From assembly GCF_009741825.1 (NCBI RefSeq), contig NZ_WPCA01000009.1, positions 1 through 36,053 on the forward strand: a stretch of 36,053 nt of DNA, written 5' to 3'. This DNA is from Halapricum sp. CBA1109 (GTDB taxonomy: Archaea > Halobacteriota > Halobacteria > Halobacteriales > Haloarculaceae). The notes under the pieces were generated by a model. The model was not told the DNA's origin and searched no databases. It saw nothing but the letters and a program-made list of their open reading frames with translations. A program made the position numbers and the translations under genes. This document shows, piece after piece, positions 16,993 to 25,862 of this stretch; positions within the stretch are counted from its first letter, which is position 1, and each line of letters starts with the position of its first letter.

Positions 16993-17916
16993 TCAGTCGA
17001 CGTAACCGAGATCAGCTAGCCGATCCCGAACGACCGCTTCTCCGTGGTCGTCGTCGACTTCCACTGGCGGTGCGGTTACTATTTCCCGACGCTCACCATT
17101 CTGGTATGACAGCCAAGGGACCTCGACGATTTCGTCGATATAAATCCCCGGGGGGTGGCCCCACTCGCGCATCGGCACAGGATAGGCCCGATCGCCCAGT
17201 GCTTGGCCGTGGTCTGCGGTGACGATATGTTTGCCTTCTATCTCGTCTAGTATCGTCTCGACGACAGGGAGAACAGAAGCCAAGTTCTCTCTGTATGCGT
17301 TCCAGATATGAGTAGTGTCAGTTGTGCCATCTAAGACGTCGCGCCAGATGTCACGCTTGTTTGGTGGATAGTGCTCTCGTCCAGTTTCGCCGATGAACGG
17401 ACAGTGAGGCTGACTGAAATGCAGTATTAGTCGTTTGTCGGGGAACCGTTCTGCCGCGGAAAGCGCATACTCGAGTGTTTTTTCTGGTAATACGGTATTA
17501 AATTTATCGTCCCATCCCTCTTTGTCCCAGACTTCTATCTGACAGTGGAATTCAGTCTGAATTGGGTCCCGATCGATGAGTTGGTCTTGCTGTCCGTTGT
17601 ACAGAACTGGCATCGCAGTCACATATACCGTGTCGTGCCAAACTTCCCCATCGAATTGTCCACGGAGGACGTTTCCGGTCGAGCACTGGATTGATTCCCG
17701 TTTTGCAAGTTCCCCCGGCAAGTCTGACATCTCACGGAAGGTATCGTAACGGCACGCATCAAGGATTGTCAGAACATCCCAGTCGTGATCCATCCATCTA
17801 ATACCGTCAGGGTTGTAGCGTCGTCTTCCACCTCGCTGGTGCCACAACCGGTTCGCTTTCCGAGGAAAATACCAAGGGTGGGACATCGCTTCGAGTATCC
17901 GCTGACCCGGCCTCAT
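16993..17916 (-). CDS. Small alkaline phosphatase/sulfatase-superfamily protein (paralogue of 15316-16206)
   Basis: 307 residues with the same plan as the convergent paralogue: VLTILDACRYDTF (D53), CSTGNVLRGQF (S79/T80 at the nucleophile site), LILHFSQPHCPFIGETG, and HIVTADHGQALGDRAYPVPM with WGHP for the late metal ligands. Sulfatase CxPSR is absent. The C-terminus ends RLADLGYVD, the shared tail. There is no signal peptide; the N-terminus is basic and aromatic. It ends 4 bp from the end of the FkbM pseudogene. The catalysed reaction is unknown; context suggests glycan or lipid phosphate chemistry. Confidence 0.7.
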   Translation of the reverse strand: MRPGQRILEAMSHPWYFPRKANRLWHQRGGRRRYNPDGIRWMDHDWDVLTILDACRYDTFREMSDLPGELAKRESIQCSTGNVLRGQFDGEVWHDTVYVTAMPVLYNGQQDQLIDRDPIQTEFHCQIEVWDKEGWDDKFNTVLPEKTLEYALSAAERFPDKRLILHFSQPHCPFIGETGREHYPPNKRDIWRDVLDGTTDTTHIWNAYRENLASVLPVVETILDEIEGKHIVTADHGQALGDRAYPVPMREWGHPPGIYIDEIVEVPWLSYQNGERREIVTAPPVEVDDDHGEAVVRDRLADLGYVD

Positions 17917-18033
17917 ATTCGTTATGTTACTGCGATGAATACAACGGTCTATACGTCTTTCGGTAACACCATCAGATGTCTAACGATCAAGAAGATCCCG
18001 AGAGAAGTGCAATCTATGAAATTATTCTCTTAG

Positions 18034-18063
18034 TTATATTAATAATTATTTATATTAATAATT
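18034..18063. repeat. Two tandem copies of a 15-bp AT-only repeat
   Basis: TTATATTAATAATTA is followed directly by TTATATTAATAATTT. The array provides the last codons and stop (TAA) of the leftward methyltransferase gene and continues beyond it. A pure A/T tandem pair is very unusual in DNA of this GC content. Confidence 0.7.
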
Positions 18064-18808
18064 TCGCACAGAGAACCGAGTCCAATGTCCCCTCAAACTC
18101 CGGTGTATCATCACGGTCGACCGGGAACCAATCCTCTTCTTCCCGCGCATAAATCTGATACTCCGATAGCGAGGCTTCGTCAGGTATCGCTTCTTGGATC
18201 CGGTCCCACGAATATACCCTCGAGTTGGACAGTGTAGAGTATGTCTTCGCAAACGGTGTCGTGAATAGGAGTTCCCCGCCATCGGAGAGGACCCGGGTGA
18301 GTTCCTCGAAAGCACGAATATCCGCTCGTTCGTCGTCTTCCGAATACATCCCGACATGCTCGATGACACTGACCGAAATAATCGCGTCGAACGTCCCGGT
18401 ATCGAAGGGTAAATCGGTGAAATCGGCGGCTCGAGACGTGAGATTCCGGTGTGAGAGTTCATAACCATCTAGGTCGACAACTGTCGTTTCATACCCCATA
18501 GACGCAAGGGTGTACGCAACCGGACTCCTCGCACCACCGGCGACAAGGATTGAAGATGGTGGATCAATATCCAAATGATTGTAGACGTAGGGATATTCGA
18601 CGACACGCTCACGGCTTGTCATCGGTTGATCCAGCGTCGTTCGAAGCCAACGATCAAGCGACGACAAAACGCCGTTTTGCTTGTTTACTTTTCTGTATAG
18701 AGCCGCCCTCGCACGCACGCCGAGCGGTGCATCCTCCAAAGCGTTTCCCCGTGGCCCTGGAAAGAACAGATCGAGAGATCGGTCTCGATCAGAGTTGTCA
18801 TCACTCAT
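18050..18808 (-). CDS. Class I SAM-dependent methyltransferase
   Basis: 252 residues. Methyltransferase core: motif I SILVAGGARSPVAYTLAS, the acidic end of strand 2 in TTVVDLDGYELS, motif near LPFDTGTFDAIISVSVIEHV (Methyltransf_11-type), and GGELLFTTPFAKTYS after strand 5. The first 70 residues, including ALYRKVNKQNGVLSSLDRWL, resemble lead-ins seen in glycan-cluster methyltransferases. The substrate is probably a sugar or glycan lipid (inferred). The last residues are encoded by an AT-only tandem repeat (18034-18063), so the tail may have been altered. No promoter box is clear; ATG 18808 is the natural start. Confidence 0.75.
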   Translation of the reverse strand: MSDDNSDRDRSLDLFFPGPRGNALEDAPLGVRARAALYRKVNKQNGVLSSLDRWLRTTLDQPMTSRERVVEYPYVYNHLDIDPPSSILVAGGARSPVAYTLASMGYETTVVDLDGYELSHRNLTSRAADFTDLPFDTGTFDAIISVSVIEHVGMYSEDDERADIRAFEELTRVLSDGGELLFTTPFAKTYSTLSNSRVYSWDRIQEAIPDEASLSEYQIYAREEEDWFPVDRDDTPEFEGTLDSVLCAKLLI

Positions 18809-18867
18809 ATTTATTTCCGAACGACAGCAGTTCTGTCTTACTACACAATTGATGCATCCGGGGGCCG

Positions 18868-18898
18868 GCCCTCACGGAGTGAAACTGGTCAGGAGGGC
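18868..18898. other. Possible structured remnant (hairpin) in the gap before the GT4 gene
   Basis: In the 279-bp gap 18809-19087 a GC-rich patch stands out: GCCCTC (18868-18873) pairs with GAGGGC (18893-18898) around a 19-nt loop, and a second imperfect hairpin centres on TATAGCTAT at 18913-18921. Such nested hairpins occur at ends of IS200/IS605-type elements or in small RNAs. There is no transposase here. The rest of the gap is AT-rich, and the GT4 promoter probably lies around 19049-19060. Confidence 0.3.
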
Positions 18899-19087
18899 TT
18901 TGAATGCGAGGGGTATAGCTATCTCCCCCATCGAAATTAATCATTGATGGAGCGACGTACAGAATGTATTTTAAATCTGCGGATTGCCCTATCTACAAGC
19001 CGAGGAAACGAGGTGATCTGATGTCGAAAAGTACTGAAGGGGCATTCTTTAAGACAGGGTGCAGAGAAACACTGAGATGAGATTCCG

Positions 19088-20194
19088 ATGAGTAATTCCG
19101 GAATCCCGGAGACGGCAATCGTGTTCAAGCCCGGTGACGGACGTGGGGGAGCACAGACCTACGTCTCACGAATTGCCGACTGGATGGACAGTCCCGTCCA
19201 TACCCTGTACACTGATCTCGACAGTTCCGACTGGGGGGAGACTTCAGTTGTCGAGTTCGGCTCACGGCCTAGTCTTCCACTCGTCGGTCGGAGAGCGGTC
19301 GGATCGTTCCTCGACAGGTTAGAGTATGCGTTCTGGACTCCGCCGGCCGAGTACGACGTGATCGTATCGAGCGGTCTCGTCGCGAAGACAGTCCAGCACC
19401 GACCTGACCAGACTCGGATCCATCTCGCGCACGGATTCCACCGCGGAGCGTTCGGCCTCCCACCACGGGACGAGTTCGCCAGCAATCGGTTGTTGCGGTT
19501 CCTACAACAGACCAATCGTCTTAGCCTTCGACGAAGCGAACGCCAAGACGCTCAGCAGATGGATTATCTCATCGTAAACAGCGAGTTCACGAAATCCATC
19601 GTCGAACATTATCTCGGGGCCACCGTCGACCGCGTGATCCACCCGCCAGTATCAGTGGAGAGTTACGAAGATGACCGCCCAGCTGACGAGGATTTCTTCC
19701 TGTTTCTCGGACGAGTCGCGGCGGTCAAAGGCGTCGAACAGATCGTCGAGGCGTTCGAGGAGTTGCCCTACCAGTTGCGCGTCGCAGGCGACGGACCGCT
19801 TCGGGAGGAATTACAATCGCAATCGGGTGACAACGTCGAGTTTCCCGGCTACGTATCTGAAGAGCGAAAGCGAGAGTTGATGGGTAAATGCCAAGGATTC
19901 ATTCAGAATTCAGTCATCGAGGATTTCGGTATCACAACAGTCGAAGCTATGGCATCGGGAGCACCAGTCGTCGCAGTGAATCACCAGAACAACCCGTACT
20001 TGGTTGAAGACGGTGACACGGGTATCCTCTTCGAACCGTCGAAGTCAGTCGAACCACTCCGGGAAGGCGTCCGGGCAGCAGCGGCGACTGACTGGGATCA
20101 CGAGCACATTCAAGAGAGCGCGACCCCATATAGTGAAGCACACTGCAGACAGAAGTGGAAGCAACTACTCGCTGACGCCCACGAACCCACCTAA
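19088..20194 (+). CDS. Family 4 glycosyltransferase
   Basis: 368 residues with the GT-B plan of GT4. The N-terminal acceptor domain has a glycine-rich loop (KPGDGRGGAQTYVSRIADWM). The C-terminal donor domain opens FFLFLGRVAAVKGVEQIVEA, followed by LRVAGDGPLREEL, and the E-x7-E motif for donor binding is EDFGITTVEAMASGAPVVAV. It transfers a sugar from a nucleotide donor with retention, presumably to the cytoplasmic lipid-linked glycan. It ends 4 bp before the next gene, so the two form an operon with the GT4 after it. It marks the return to GC-rich codon use. Confidence 0.85.
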   Translation: MSNSGIPETAIVFKPGDGRGGAQTYVSRIADWMDSPVHTLYTDLDSSDWGETSVVEFGSRPSLPLVGRRAVGSFLDRLEYAFWTPPAEYDVIVSSGLVAKTVQHRPDQTRIHLAHGFHRGAFGLPPRDEFASNRLLRFLQQTNRLSLRRSERQDAQQMDYLIVNSEFTKSIVEHYLGATVDRVIHPPVSVESYEDDRPADEDFFLFLGRVAAVKGVEQIVEAFEELPYQLRVAGDGPLREELQSQSGDNVEFPGYVSEERKRELMGKCQGFIQNSVIEDFGITTVEAMASGAPVVAVNHQNNPYLVEDGDTGILFEPSKSVEPLREGVRAAAATDWDHEHIQESATPYSEAHCRQKWKQLLADAHEPT

Positions 20195-20198
20195 CACT

Positions 20199-21587
20199 AT
20201 GGATCACGCGGACCGAGTCGTCCTCATCGTCCTCGACAGCGTCCGTGCGGACGCACTCACGGAGACGACAGCGCCGAATCTGACGGCCCGCGTCGACAGC
20301 GATTGGCTCACCTACGAGAACGCCATCTCGCCCGCGCCGTGGACGCTGCCCGCGCACGCCAGCATCTACACCGGGCGACTCCCCCGGGAACACGGCGCGA
20401 CAGCGCACAACAAATACCTCTCGACGGACCATCCGACGCTGGCGTCGCAGTTCGAAGCCGCCGGCTACCACACGCGACTGTTCTCGAACAACCCGTTTCT
20501 CTCCGAGACGTTCGGGATGGTCGAGGGGTTCGAGGAGGTCGTACTCCACCTCGACACGAAACTTCGTCCGGACGCGACGGGTCTCTGGGTCGCCGACATC
20601 CTCGACCGGAGCGATAGCTGGACGGAGACAGTGCGGACACTGCTGGCTAGCGGGAACCGCTGGACACCGGTGAACCTCCTGTACGAACTGCTCACACTGA
20701 AAACAGACCGCGTCGGACCGGCCGACGACGGGGCGGAGCGTACTGTCGATTACTACCTCGGGAACGACAGTGACGGGCCCGAGTTCACGCTGTGTAACTT
20801 TATGGAGGCGCACTTGCCCTACGATCCGCCGGAGCCGTTCCGGTCTAGGCACCTCCCCGACGGAGCGACCGAGGACGACGCCGCCTCGGTGAATCAGGAG
20901 CCGTGGGACTACGTCCTCGGGGAGCGCGACACCGATTTCGCCGTGCTCCGGGGACTCTACGAGGGCGAGATAGCGACCCTCGACGCCCAGTTAGAACGGC
21001 TCTTCGAGGGCCTCGAAGCCGATGGCGCCCTCGTTGAGTCGCTGATCGTCGTCTGTGGCGACCACGGAGACCACTTCGGCGAACACGGGTTGCAGGGTCA
21101 CGCGGGCAGTCTCCACCGCGAACTGCTCGACGTACCGCTTTTCGTGCGGTTCCCCGGTGGCGAACACGGCGGCGAAAGCGTCTCCGAGACGGTATCGTTA
21201 CGGCAACTGTACAGTAGTCTCTTGCAGTGGACTGACACGCCGACGCCGGAGGCGGAAAGGGCGCCGGATCCGCTCCCGATGCCGGGCGAGCCATCGACAC
21301 AGGAGGGAGTCGTCGCGGAGTATATGGGCGTCCAAGACATCGACGTCGATCCGAGAGCGCTCGAAGCGTACGATTACCGACGGACGAGCGTCCTGACGGC
21401 CGACTCGGAGTTGATCGAATCGGACGACGGCGTCGACTATCACGACGGACCCACCGACGCGGAGACGCTCCGGGGGCTGAAATCGGAGATACTCGACGGT
21501 GTGCCGGACACCGTCTCGACCGGTCGTGACGGGGACGTTCCCGCGTCCGTCAGAGAACGGCTCGAAGCGACGGGGTACGTGCAGTGA
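20199..21587 (+). CDS. Sulfatase-like alkaline phosphatase superfamily protein (Thr type)
   Basis: 462 residues. Metal ligand in VVLIVLDSVRADALTE (D13); nucleophile region ISPAPWTLPAHASIYTG, where threonine (T49) takes the place of cysteine as in LtaS/phosphoglycerol-transferase-like members; late ligands in LIVVCGDHGDHFGEHGLQGH. There is no signal peptide or membrane helix, unlike LtaS. The C-terminus ends RERLEATGYVQ, the locus-wide tail. A phosphotransferase or phosphodiesterase acting on a sugar or lipid-sugar is more likely than a sulfatase. ATG 20199 lies 4 bp after the GT4 stop, and the stop overlaps the next GT4 start, so translation is coupled both ways. Confidence 0.75.
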   Translation: MDHADRVVLIVLDSVRADALTETTAPNLTARVDSDWLTYENAISPAPWTLPAHASIYTGRLPREHGATAHNKYLSTDHPTLASQFEAAGYHTRLFSNNPFLSETFGMVEGFEEVVLHLDTKLRPDATGLWVADILDRSDSWTETVRTLLASGNRWTPVNLLYELLTLKTDRVGPADDGAERTVDYYLGNDSDGPEFTLCNFMEAHLPYDPPEPFRSRHLPDGATEDDAASVNQEPWDYVLGERDTDFAVLRGLYEGEIATLDAQLERLFEGLEADGALVESLIVVCGDHGDHFGEHGLQGHAGSLHRELLDVPLFVRFPGGEHGGESVSETVSLRQLYSSLLQWTDTPTPEAERAPDPLPMPGEPSTQEGVVAEYMGVQDIDVDPRALEAYDYRRTSVLTADSELIESDDGVDYHDGPTDAETLRGLKSEILDGVPDTVSTGRDGDVPASVRERLEATGYVQ

Positions 21588-22752
21588 TGCGGGTAGCGTT
21601 CGTCAACCGGATGCTGGGTATCCGCAGGAGCGGCGGCGGGATGTGGGACTACCGGATGGCCGAACAGCTCCGCGAGCGCGGCGTCGACGTGACGTTCTAC
21701 GTCGCCGAGCCGCTCACGGGCGAACTTACAGAGGACCTCTCGCCGTTCGAGTGCGTCCCGGTGCCGACGCCACACCTACAGGATATCGCCTACGCGGCGC
21801 CCCGGGGTATCGGCGGCGTGCTCGCGGACATAGACGCGCGGGTGTTCGCGTCGAGGGTCCACGCCAAGCTGGTCGACGAGGCGTTCGACGTGGTCCAGTA
21901 CAACACCAACCGGGAGTTCGCGCGGTACACCGACCGCGTGGACGCGCCGACGGTCCTGAAACTCAACGGACCGCCGTACTCACTCTATCGGGACGTACTC
22001 AACCCATTCACTGAGAGTTCCTACGACGTACTCGAAGCGTTCGACGCCGTCGTCACGACCGGCGCGACCACCGAAGCGGTCCGCGAGCGGAGCGGCGTCG
22101 AACCGGTCGAGATCAATCCCGGGGTCGACACCGACCAGTTCACACCGGGTGCGAGGCCGGTCGACGGTCCACGGTTCCTGTTCGTCGGTCGGTTCGTGCC
22201 CGCGAAGAACCTCACCACGCTGGTCGACGCGTTCGCCACGGTGAGAGACCGCTGTCCGGACGCGGAGCTGACACTCGTTGGCGACGGTCCGCTCCGCGAT
22301 AAGGTGGCCGAGCGCGTCCGGGAGAACGAACTCGACGCTGCCGTCACTCTCCCGGGGTACGTTCCGAACGAGGACATCCCGGAGTACTACCGGGACGCGA
22401 CGGCGTTCGTCCTCGCGTCCAGTCACGAGAGCTTCGGTATCGTCCTGTTGGAAGCGATGAGTGCCGGGATTCCGGTCGTCGCACCGGCGATAGACGCGAT
22501 CCCACGAATCGTCGACGACGGCGAGAACGGGCTGCTAGTCGAACCGGACTCCGCGTCGCGCTGGCCGACGCGATGGAGCGGGTGGCCGAGGCGCCGGACC
22601 TGTGTGAACGGATGGGTGAAAGCGGTCGACAGAAGGCCACGCGCGAGTTCCAGTGGGACCAGCGCGGTGAGAAACTGCTGGAACTCTACGAGTCGCTCCG
22701 CGAACGGGAGCGTGCCTCACCGGCCGAGCCGACGTTTCAGTCCGACCAGTAG
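21587..22752 (+). CDS. Family 4 glycosyltransferase with a C-terminal frameshift
   Basis: GT-B glycosyltransferase: N-terminal loop NRMLGIRRSGGGMWDYRMAE, donor domain FLFVGRFVPAKNLTTLVDAF, VGDGPLRDKV, and E-x7-E in HESFGIVLLEAMSAGIPVVA. After GLLVEPDSAS (near 22558) the reading frame is lost. One missing G between 22555 and 22562 would restore ALADAMERVAEAPDLCERMG and the rest of a normal GT4 tail to TAG 22750-22752. As written, the frame instead runs on to 22816 with an arginine-rich false tail. ATG 21587 overlaps the previous stop by 1 nt (GTG 21584 also possible). The repaired gene overlaps the convergent GT2 by 36 bp. The catalytic core is intact, but the last helix, which packs on the N-domain, is lost. 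Confidence 0.8.
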
Positions 22753-23643
22753 TTCGAACCCGCGGTGGCCGAACAGAGCGACCAGATACAGGAGGAGGCG
22801 CTTCGGTGAGACCTGATACCCCAACGCGGCCCGTAGCTCTCGGCGGCCTGCCACAGTGTCGCCGTTGTGGAGATACGCGACGGCTGTATCGGTGTGGTGA
22901 GTCGCCCACGCGTCGGAGAAGACTGCGTGCTCCCGGAGTGTGGACTCGTATCGGTCCAGAACTAGCTCGCGGTACTGCTTTTGCTGATCGGCGTTGCGGG
23001 ACATCCCGCCGTCGTGAACCGACCGGACGACGAGCGGATCAGGGACACACCCGACGGCGTGTTCGCGCGCGATGCGGAGGTAAAGGTCCCAGTCTTCTTG
23101 ATACCGCAGGGACTCGTCGAACCCGCCGACGCCTTCGAACACCGAGGCCGGGACGACGACTCGTGAGGGGGAACCGAGGTGGTTTCGAACGAGTAAGTCC
23201 CGGAAGATGTCGCCCGCGAGGGATGGGCGTGCGGTGTGGACGACCTCGCCATCGTCGGTCACCGAGACACGACCGGTGTACGAGAGCCCGAGGTCCGGCC
23301 GTGTCTCGAACTGTCGGACCTGCCGTTCGATCTTTCGGGGCTTCCACCGGTCGTCGTCGTCGAGAAACGCGAGCAGGTCCGCATCGGTCGCCGAAGCGGC
23401 TTGGTTTCGCGCGGCCGGAAGCCCCTGCGGACTGTCGTTGCTGACGTACGTCAACCGGTCACTCCCGTAGACATCGGCGTACTGTGAGACGACGGCTTCG
23501 GTGCGATCATCAGTGCTGGCGTCGACGACGACGGCCTCGATGCGCTCGTAGGTCTGATCGAAGATACTTTCGAGGGCCGCGTCGAGTCGCTCCGGACGGT
23601 CCATCGTCGGGACGATAGCGGCGACCTGTGGACGGTCAGGCAT
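22717..23643 (-). CDS. Family 2 glycosyltransferase
   Basis: 308 residues. The GT-A core starts VAAIVPTMDRPERLDAALES, with EAVVVDASTDDRTEAV for the nucleotide and DLLAFLDDDDRWKPRKI for the metal-binding DxD (D95-D98). The later acid motif is in SLRYQEDWDLYLRIA (ED). The C-terminal region VSPKRLLLYLVALFGHRGFE is hydrophobic and may attach to the membrane. It is the last gene of the seven-gene leftward run. ATG 23643 is preferred over the 6-codon upstream extension. The donor sugar is not predictable. Confidence 0.82.
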   Translation of the reverse strand: MPDRPQVAAIVPTMDRPERLDAALESIFDQTYERIEAVVVDASTDDRTEAVVSQYADVYGSDRLTYVSNDSPQGLPAARNQAASATDADLLAFLDDDDRWKPRKIERQVRQFETRPDLGLSYTGRVSVTDDGEVVHTARPSLAGDIFRDLLVRNHLGSPSRVVVPASVFEGVGGFDESLRYQEDWDLYLRIAREHAVGCVPDPLVVRSVHDGGMSRNADQQKQYRELVLDRYESTLREHAVFSDAWATHHTDTAVAYLHNGDTVAGRRELRAALGYQVSPKRLLLYLVALFGHRGFELLVGLKRRLGR

Positions 23644-23736
23644 CGCTATCTCACCCGCCAAGCCCGCGCGAATCGGTTGCGGCTACGCCAATAGTTATCA
23701 TCTTATCCAAGCCATCCAACAGAGAATACCACGGTA

Positions 23737-24693
23737 TCATACCTCGGTATCGACGAACCACTCGTAGAGCCTGTCCAACCCGGTCTCCAGCGGCACCGTC
23801 GGTTCGACCCCGAGTTCCCGTATCCGGCTGTTGTCCGTGACGAGGCGCTCGATGTCGCCGGCCTTCGGATCGCCGGTCGCGCGGACGTTCGGCTCGCCGT
23901 CGTAGAACCGCTCGGCCATCAGTTCCGCGAGTTCGCGGATACTGGTCGGCTCCGTGCCGCCGACGTTGAACGGCCGGCCGACGGCGTCCGGGTGGGTGCC
24001 CAGAGCGACGAGCGCCGCGACCGTATCCGAGACGTAGACGAACGTCCGGACCTGCTCGCCGCTGCCCAACATCGCCAGTTCGGAGGGGTCGGCCTCGAGT
24101 TTCCGGAAGAAGTCGTACATCACGTACCGGGGCTGGCGCGGCCCGTACGTGTTGAAGATGCGGAGCGCGCTGACGTCGATGTCGTAGGTCTCCCCGTAGG
24201 CGAATCCGAGTTTCTCGGCGGCGAGTTTCGACGCGCCGTACGGCGAGACGGGATCGAGGGGGTGGGACTCGGCGATGGGGACCGACTGTGGCGGCCCGTA
24301 GACGGCCGCACTCGACGCGAGAACGATCCGATCGACGTCGGCGTCGACACCGGCTTTGAGGACGGCCTGTGTCCCCGTGGCGTTCACCTCGAAGTCGTGA
24401 CGCGGTTCCTCGACGCTCGTCGGGACGTGGGCGTTGGCCGCGAGGTGGAAGACGAGGTCCTGCCCGGCCGTGGCCGTCGAGACCGTCTCTCGGTCGCGGA
24501 CGTCGCCCTCGACGAACTCGACGGCGTCCGCGACAGCGTCGAGGTTCCGCCGATCACCGGCCGAGAGGTCGTCGAGGACCGTGACGGCGGCGCCGCGGTC
24601 GACGAGGTACTCTGCGAGATGGCTCCCGATGAACCCCGCACCGCCGGTGACGAGGACCGACGCGTCCGACAGATCGACCTGACCACTCTCCAT
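23737..24693 (-). CDS. NAD-dependent sugar-nucleotide epimerase/dehydratase (GalE-like SDR)
   Basis: 318 residues, an extended short-chain dehydrogenase. The NAD motif is VLVTGGAGFIGSHLAEYLVD (G17-G23), the catalytic serine is in VLASSAAVYG (S127/S128), and the tyrosine and lysine are in YGASK (Y152, K156). The C-terminal part has RIFNTYGPRQ and RTFVYVSDTVAALVAL, typical of UDP-glucose 4-epimerase-like enzymes. It interconverts or modifies UDP/dTDP-sugars to supply the glycosyltransferases around it. Start 24693 lies 2 bp after the GT4 stop; the large upstream extension of the frame is shadow sequence over the GT4 gene. Epimerase versus dehydratase cannot be settled. Confidence 0.88.
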   Translation of the reverse strand: MESGQVDLSDASVLVTGGAGFIGSHLAEYLVDRGAAVTVLDDLSAGDRRNLDAVADAVEFVEGDVRDRETVSTATAGQDLVFHLAANAHVPTSVEEPRHDFEVNATGTQAVLKAGVDADVDRIVLASSAAVYGPPQSVPIAESHPLDPVSPYGASKLAAEKLGFAYGETYDIDVSALRIFNTYGPRQPRYVMYDFFRKLEADPSELAMLGSGEQVRTFVYVSDTVAALVALGTHPDAVGRPFNVGGTEPTSIRELAELMAERFYDGEPNVRATGDPKAGDIERLVTDNSRIRELGVEPTVPLETGLDRLYEWFVDTEV

Positions 24694-24695
24694 TG

Positions 24696-25862
24696 CTACT
24701 CCGTTCCGGCCCGCCCTACTAAGGTGTTGTACTTCGAGAGGATCGTCCCGGCGACGGTCTCCCACCGGTAGGTTTCCCGGACTGTGGCCCGGTTTCGGTC
24801 CCCGACGGCGACGCGTTTGGAGGGGAGGTCGAGGTAGTATCTGATCGCGGTCGCCACGGCGCGTGCGTCGGGCGGCGAGGAGACGATAGTGCCGTTTTCG
24901 CCGTCGGTGACGGCGTCGGGGATGGCTCCGGCCGCCGTCGAGACGACGGGGAGGCGGGCGTTCATCGCTTCGAGGATGACCGTCGGGAGCCCCTCCCAAG
25001 TGCCGAGGAACACGAACAGATCCGAGGCGTGGTACGACGCCTTGAGATCCTCGAACGGGAGGGTCCCGTAGAACTGGATCCGGTCGTCCGCACGGCCCCG
25101 GAGGTCGTCGACGTACGCGTCGTCGCCGGAACCGACGACGAGAGCCTGTAGGTCGGTATCGGGCAGGTGGTCGGTGACGGCGTCGACGAAGACGTCCGGG
25201 TGTTTGGCCGGGACGAGACGGCTCACGAACAGCACGGTCGGGACGTCGGGGTCGAGGCCGTACTCCTCCTGAAACGCCCTGACATCCGCGTCGGGCACGT
25301 CGTACTCCGCCGGGTGGATGGCGTTGGGGACGACCGAGACCGACGCCGGATCGACGTCGAAGCGGTCGAGGAGGCGTCGCCGTTCCGTCGCACCTTGGAC
25401 GAAGCTGTGATCGACACGGTCGAAGACGTACTGGGCAAACGGTCGATAGACGGTGTTGAGCGCCCGGACGAACGAACTGGTCGACGTTATCTCGGCGGAG
25501 TGGACGGTCATCACCGTCGTCGCGTCGTCGGGTATCGCGTGGGCGGCTTCGAGCGTCGAGAGGAACCACGGACTGTGGAGGTGATAGACGTCGTGGTCGC
25601 TGGCGTCGAGACGACGGTAGAGCTCCCGCGAGACGGGGTTCCGGAGGAGTGACAGATCGGTGTCACAGTAGTGGACACGGCCGTCGACCGTGGATTGTGA
25701 GGAGGCATCCTGCAGACTGCGGTCGGTCGTATACGTCGTCACGTCGTGGCCCGCCGCCTCGGCCGAGCGGTTCAGCCGGTAGACGTAGTTCTCGATACCG
25801 CCGATAGACGGGCGGTAAAGGTGTGGTACTTGTGCGATGTCGAGTGTAGTTTGTGTGGTCAT
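24696..25862 (-). CDS. Family 4 glycosyltransferase
   Basis: 388 residues: an N-terminal domain with the GG loop in PSIGGIENYVYRLNRSAEAA, the central TVMTVHSAEITS of GT4 acceptor domains, the donor domain TVLFVSRLVPAKHPDVFVDA with VVGSGDDAYV, and E-x7-E in WEGLPTVILEAMNARLPVVS. The start ATG 25862 overlaps the stop of the upstream GT4 by one base (TGATG), so the two are translationally coupled. Retaining transfer of a sugar to a cytoplasmic glycan intermediate is expected; the donor is unknown. Confidence 0.87.
   Translation of the reverse strand: MTTQTTLDIAQVPHLYRPSIGGIENYVYRLNRSAEAAGHDVTTYTTDRSLQDASSQSTVDGRVHYCDTDLSLLRNPVSRELYRRLDASDHDVYHLHSPWFLSTLEAAHAIPDDATTVMTVHSAEITSTSSFVRALNTVYRPFAQYVFDRVDHSFVQGATERRRLLDRFDVDPASVSVVPNAIHPAEYDVPDADVRAFQEEYGLDPDVPTVLFVSRLVPAKHPDVFVDAVTDHLPDTDLQALVVGSGDDAYVDDLRGRADDRIQFYGTLPFEDLKASYHASDLFVFLGTWEGLPTVILEAMNARLPVVSTAAGAIPDAVTDGENGTIVSSPPDARAVATAIRYYLDLPSKRVAVGDRNRATVRETYRWETVAGTILSKYNTLVGRAGTE

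Noticed and set aside
24694-25569. N-terminal extension of the epimerase frame (to 610 codons)
   Set aside because: Arginine-rich and antiparallel in frame to the GT4 on the same strand; the SDR nucleotide motif begins right after ATG 24693.
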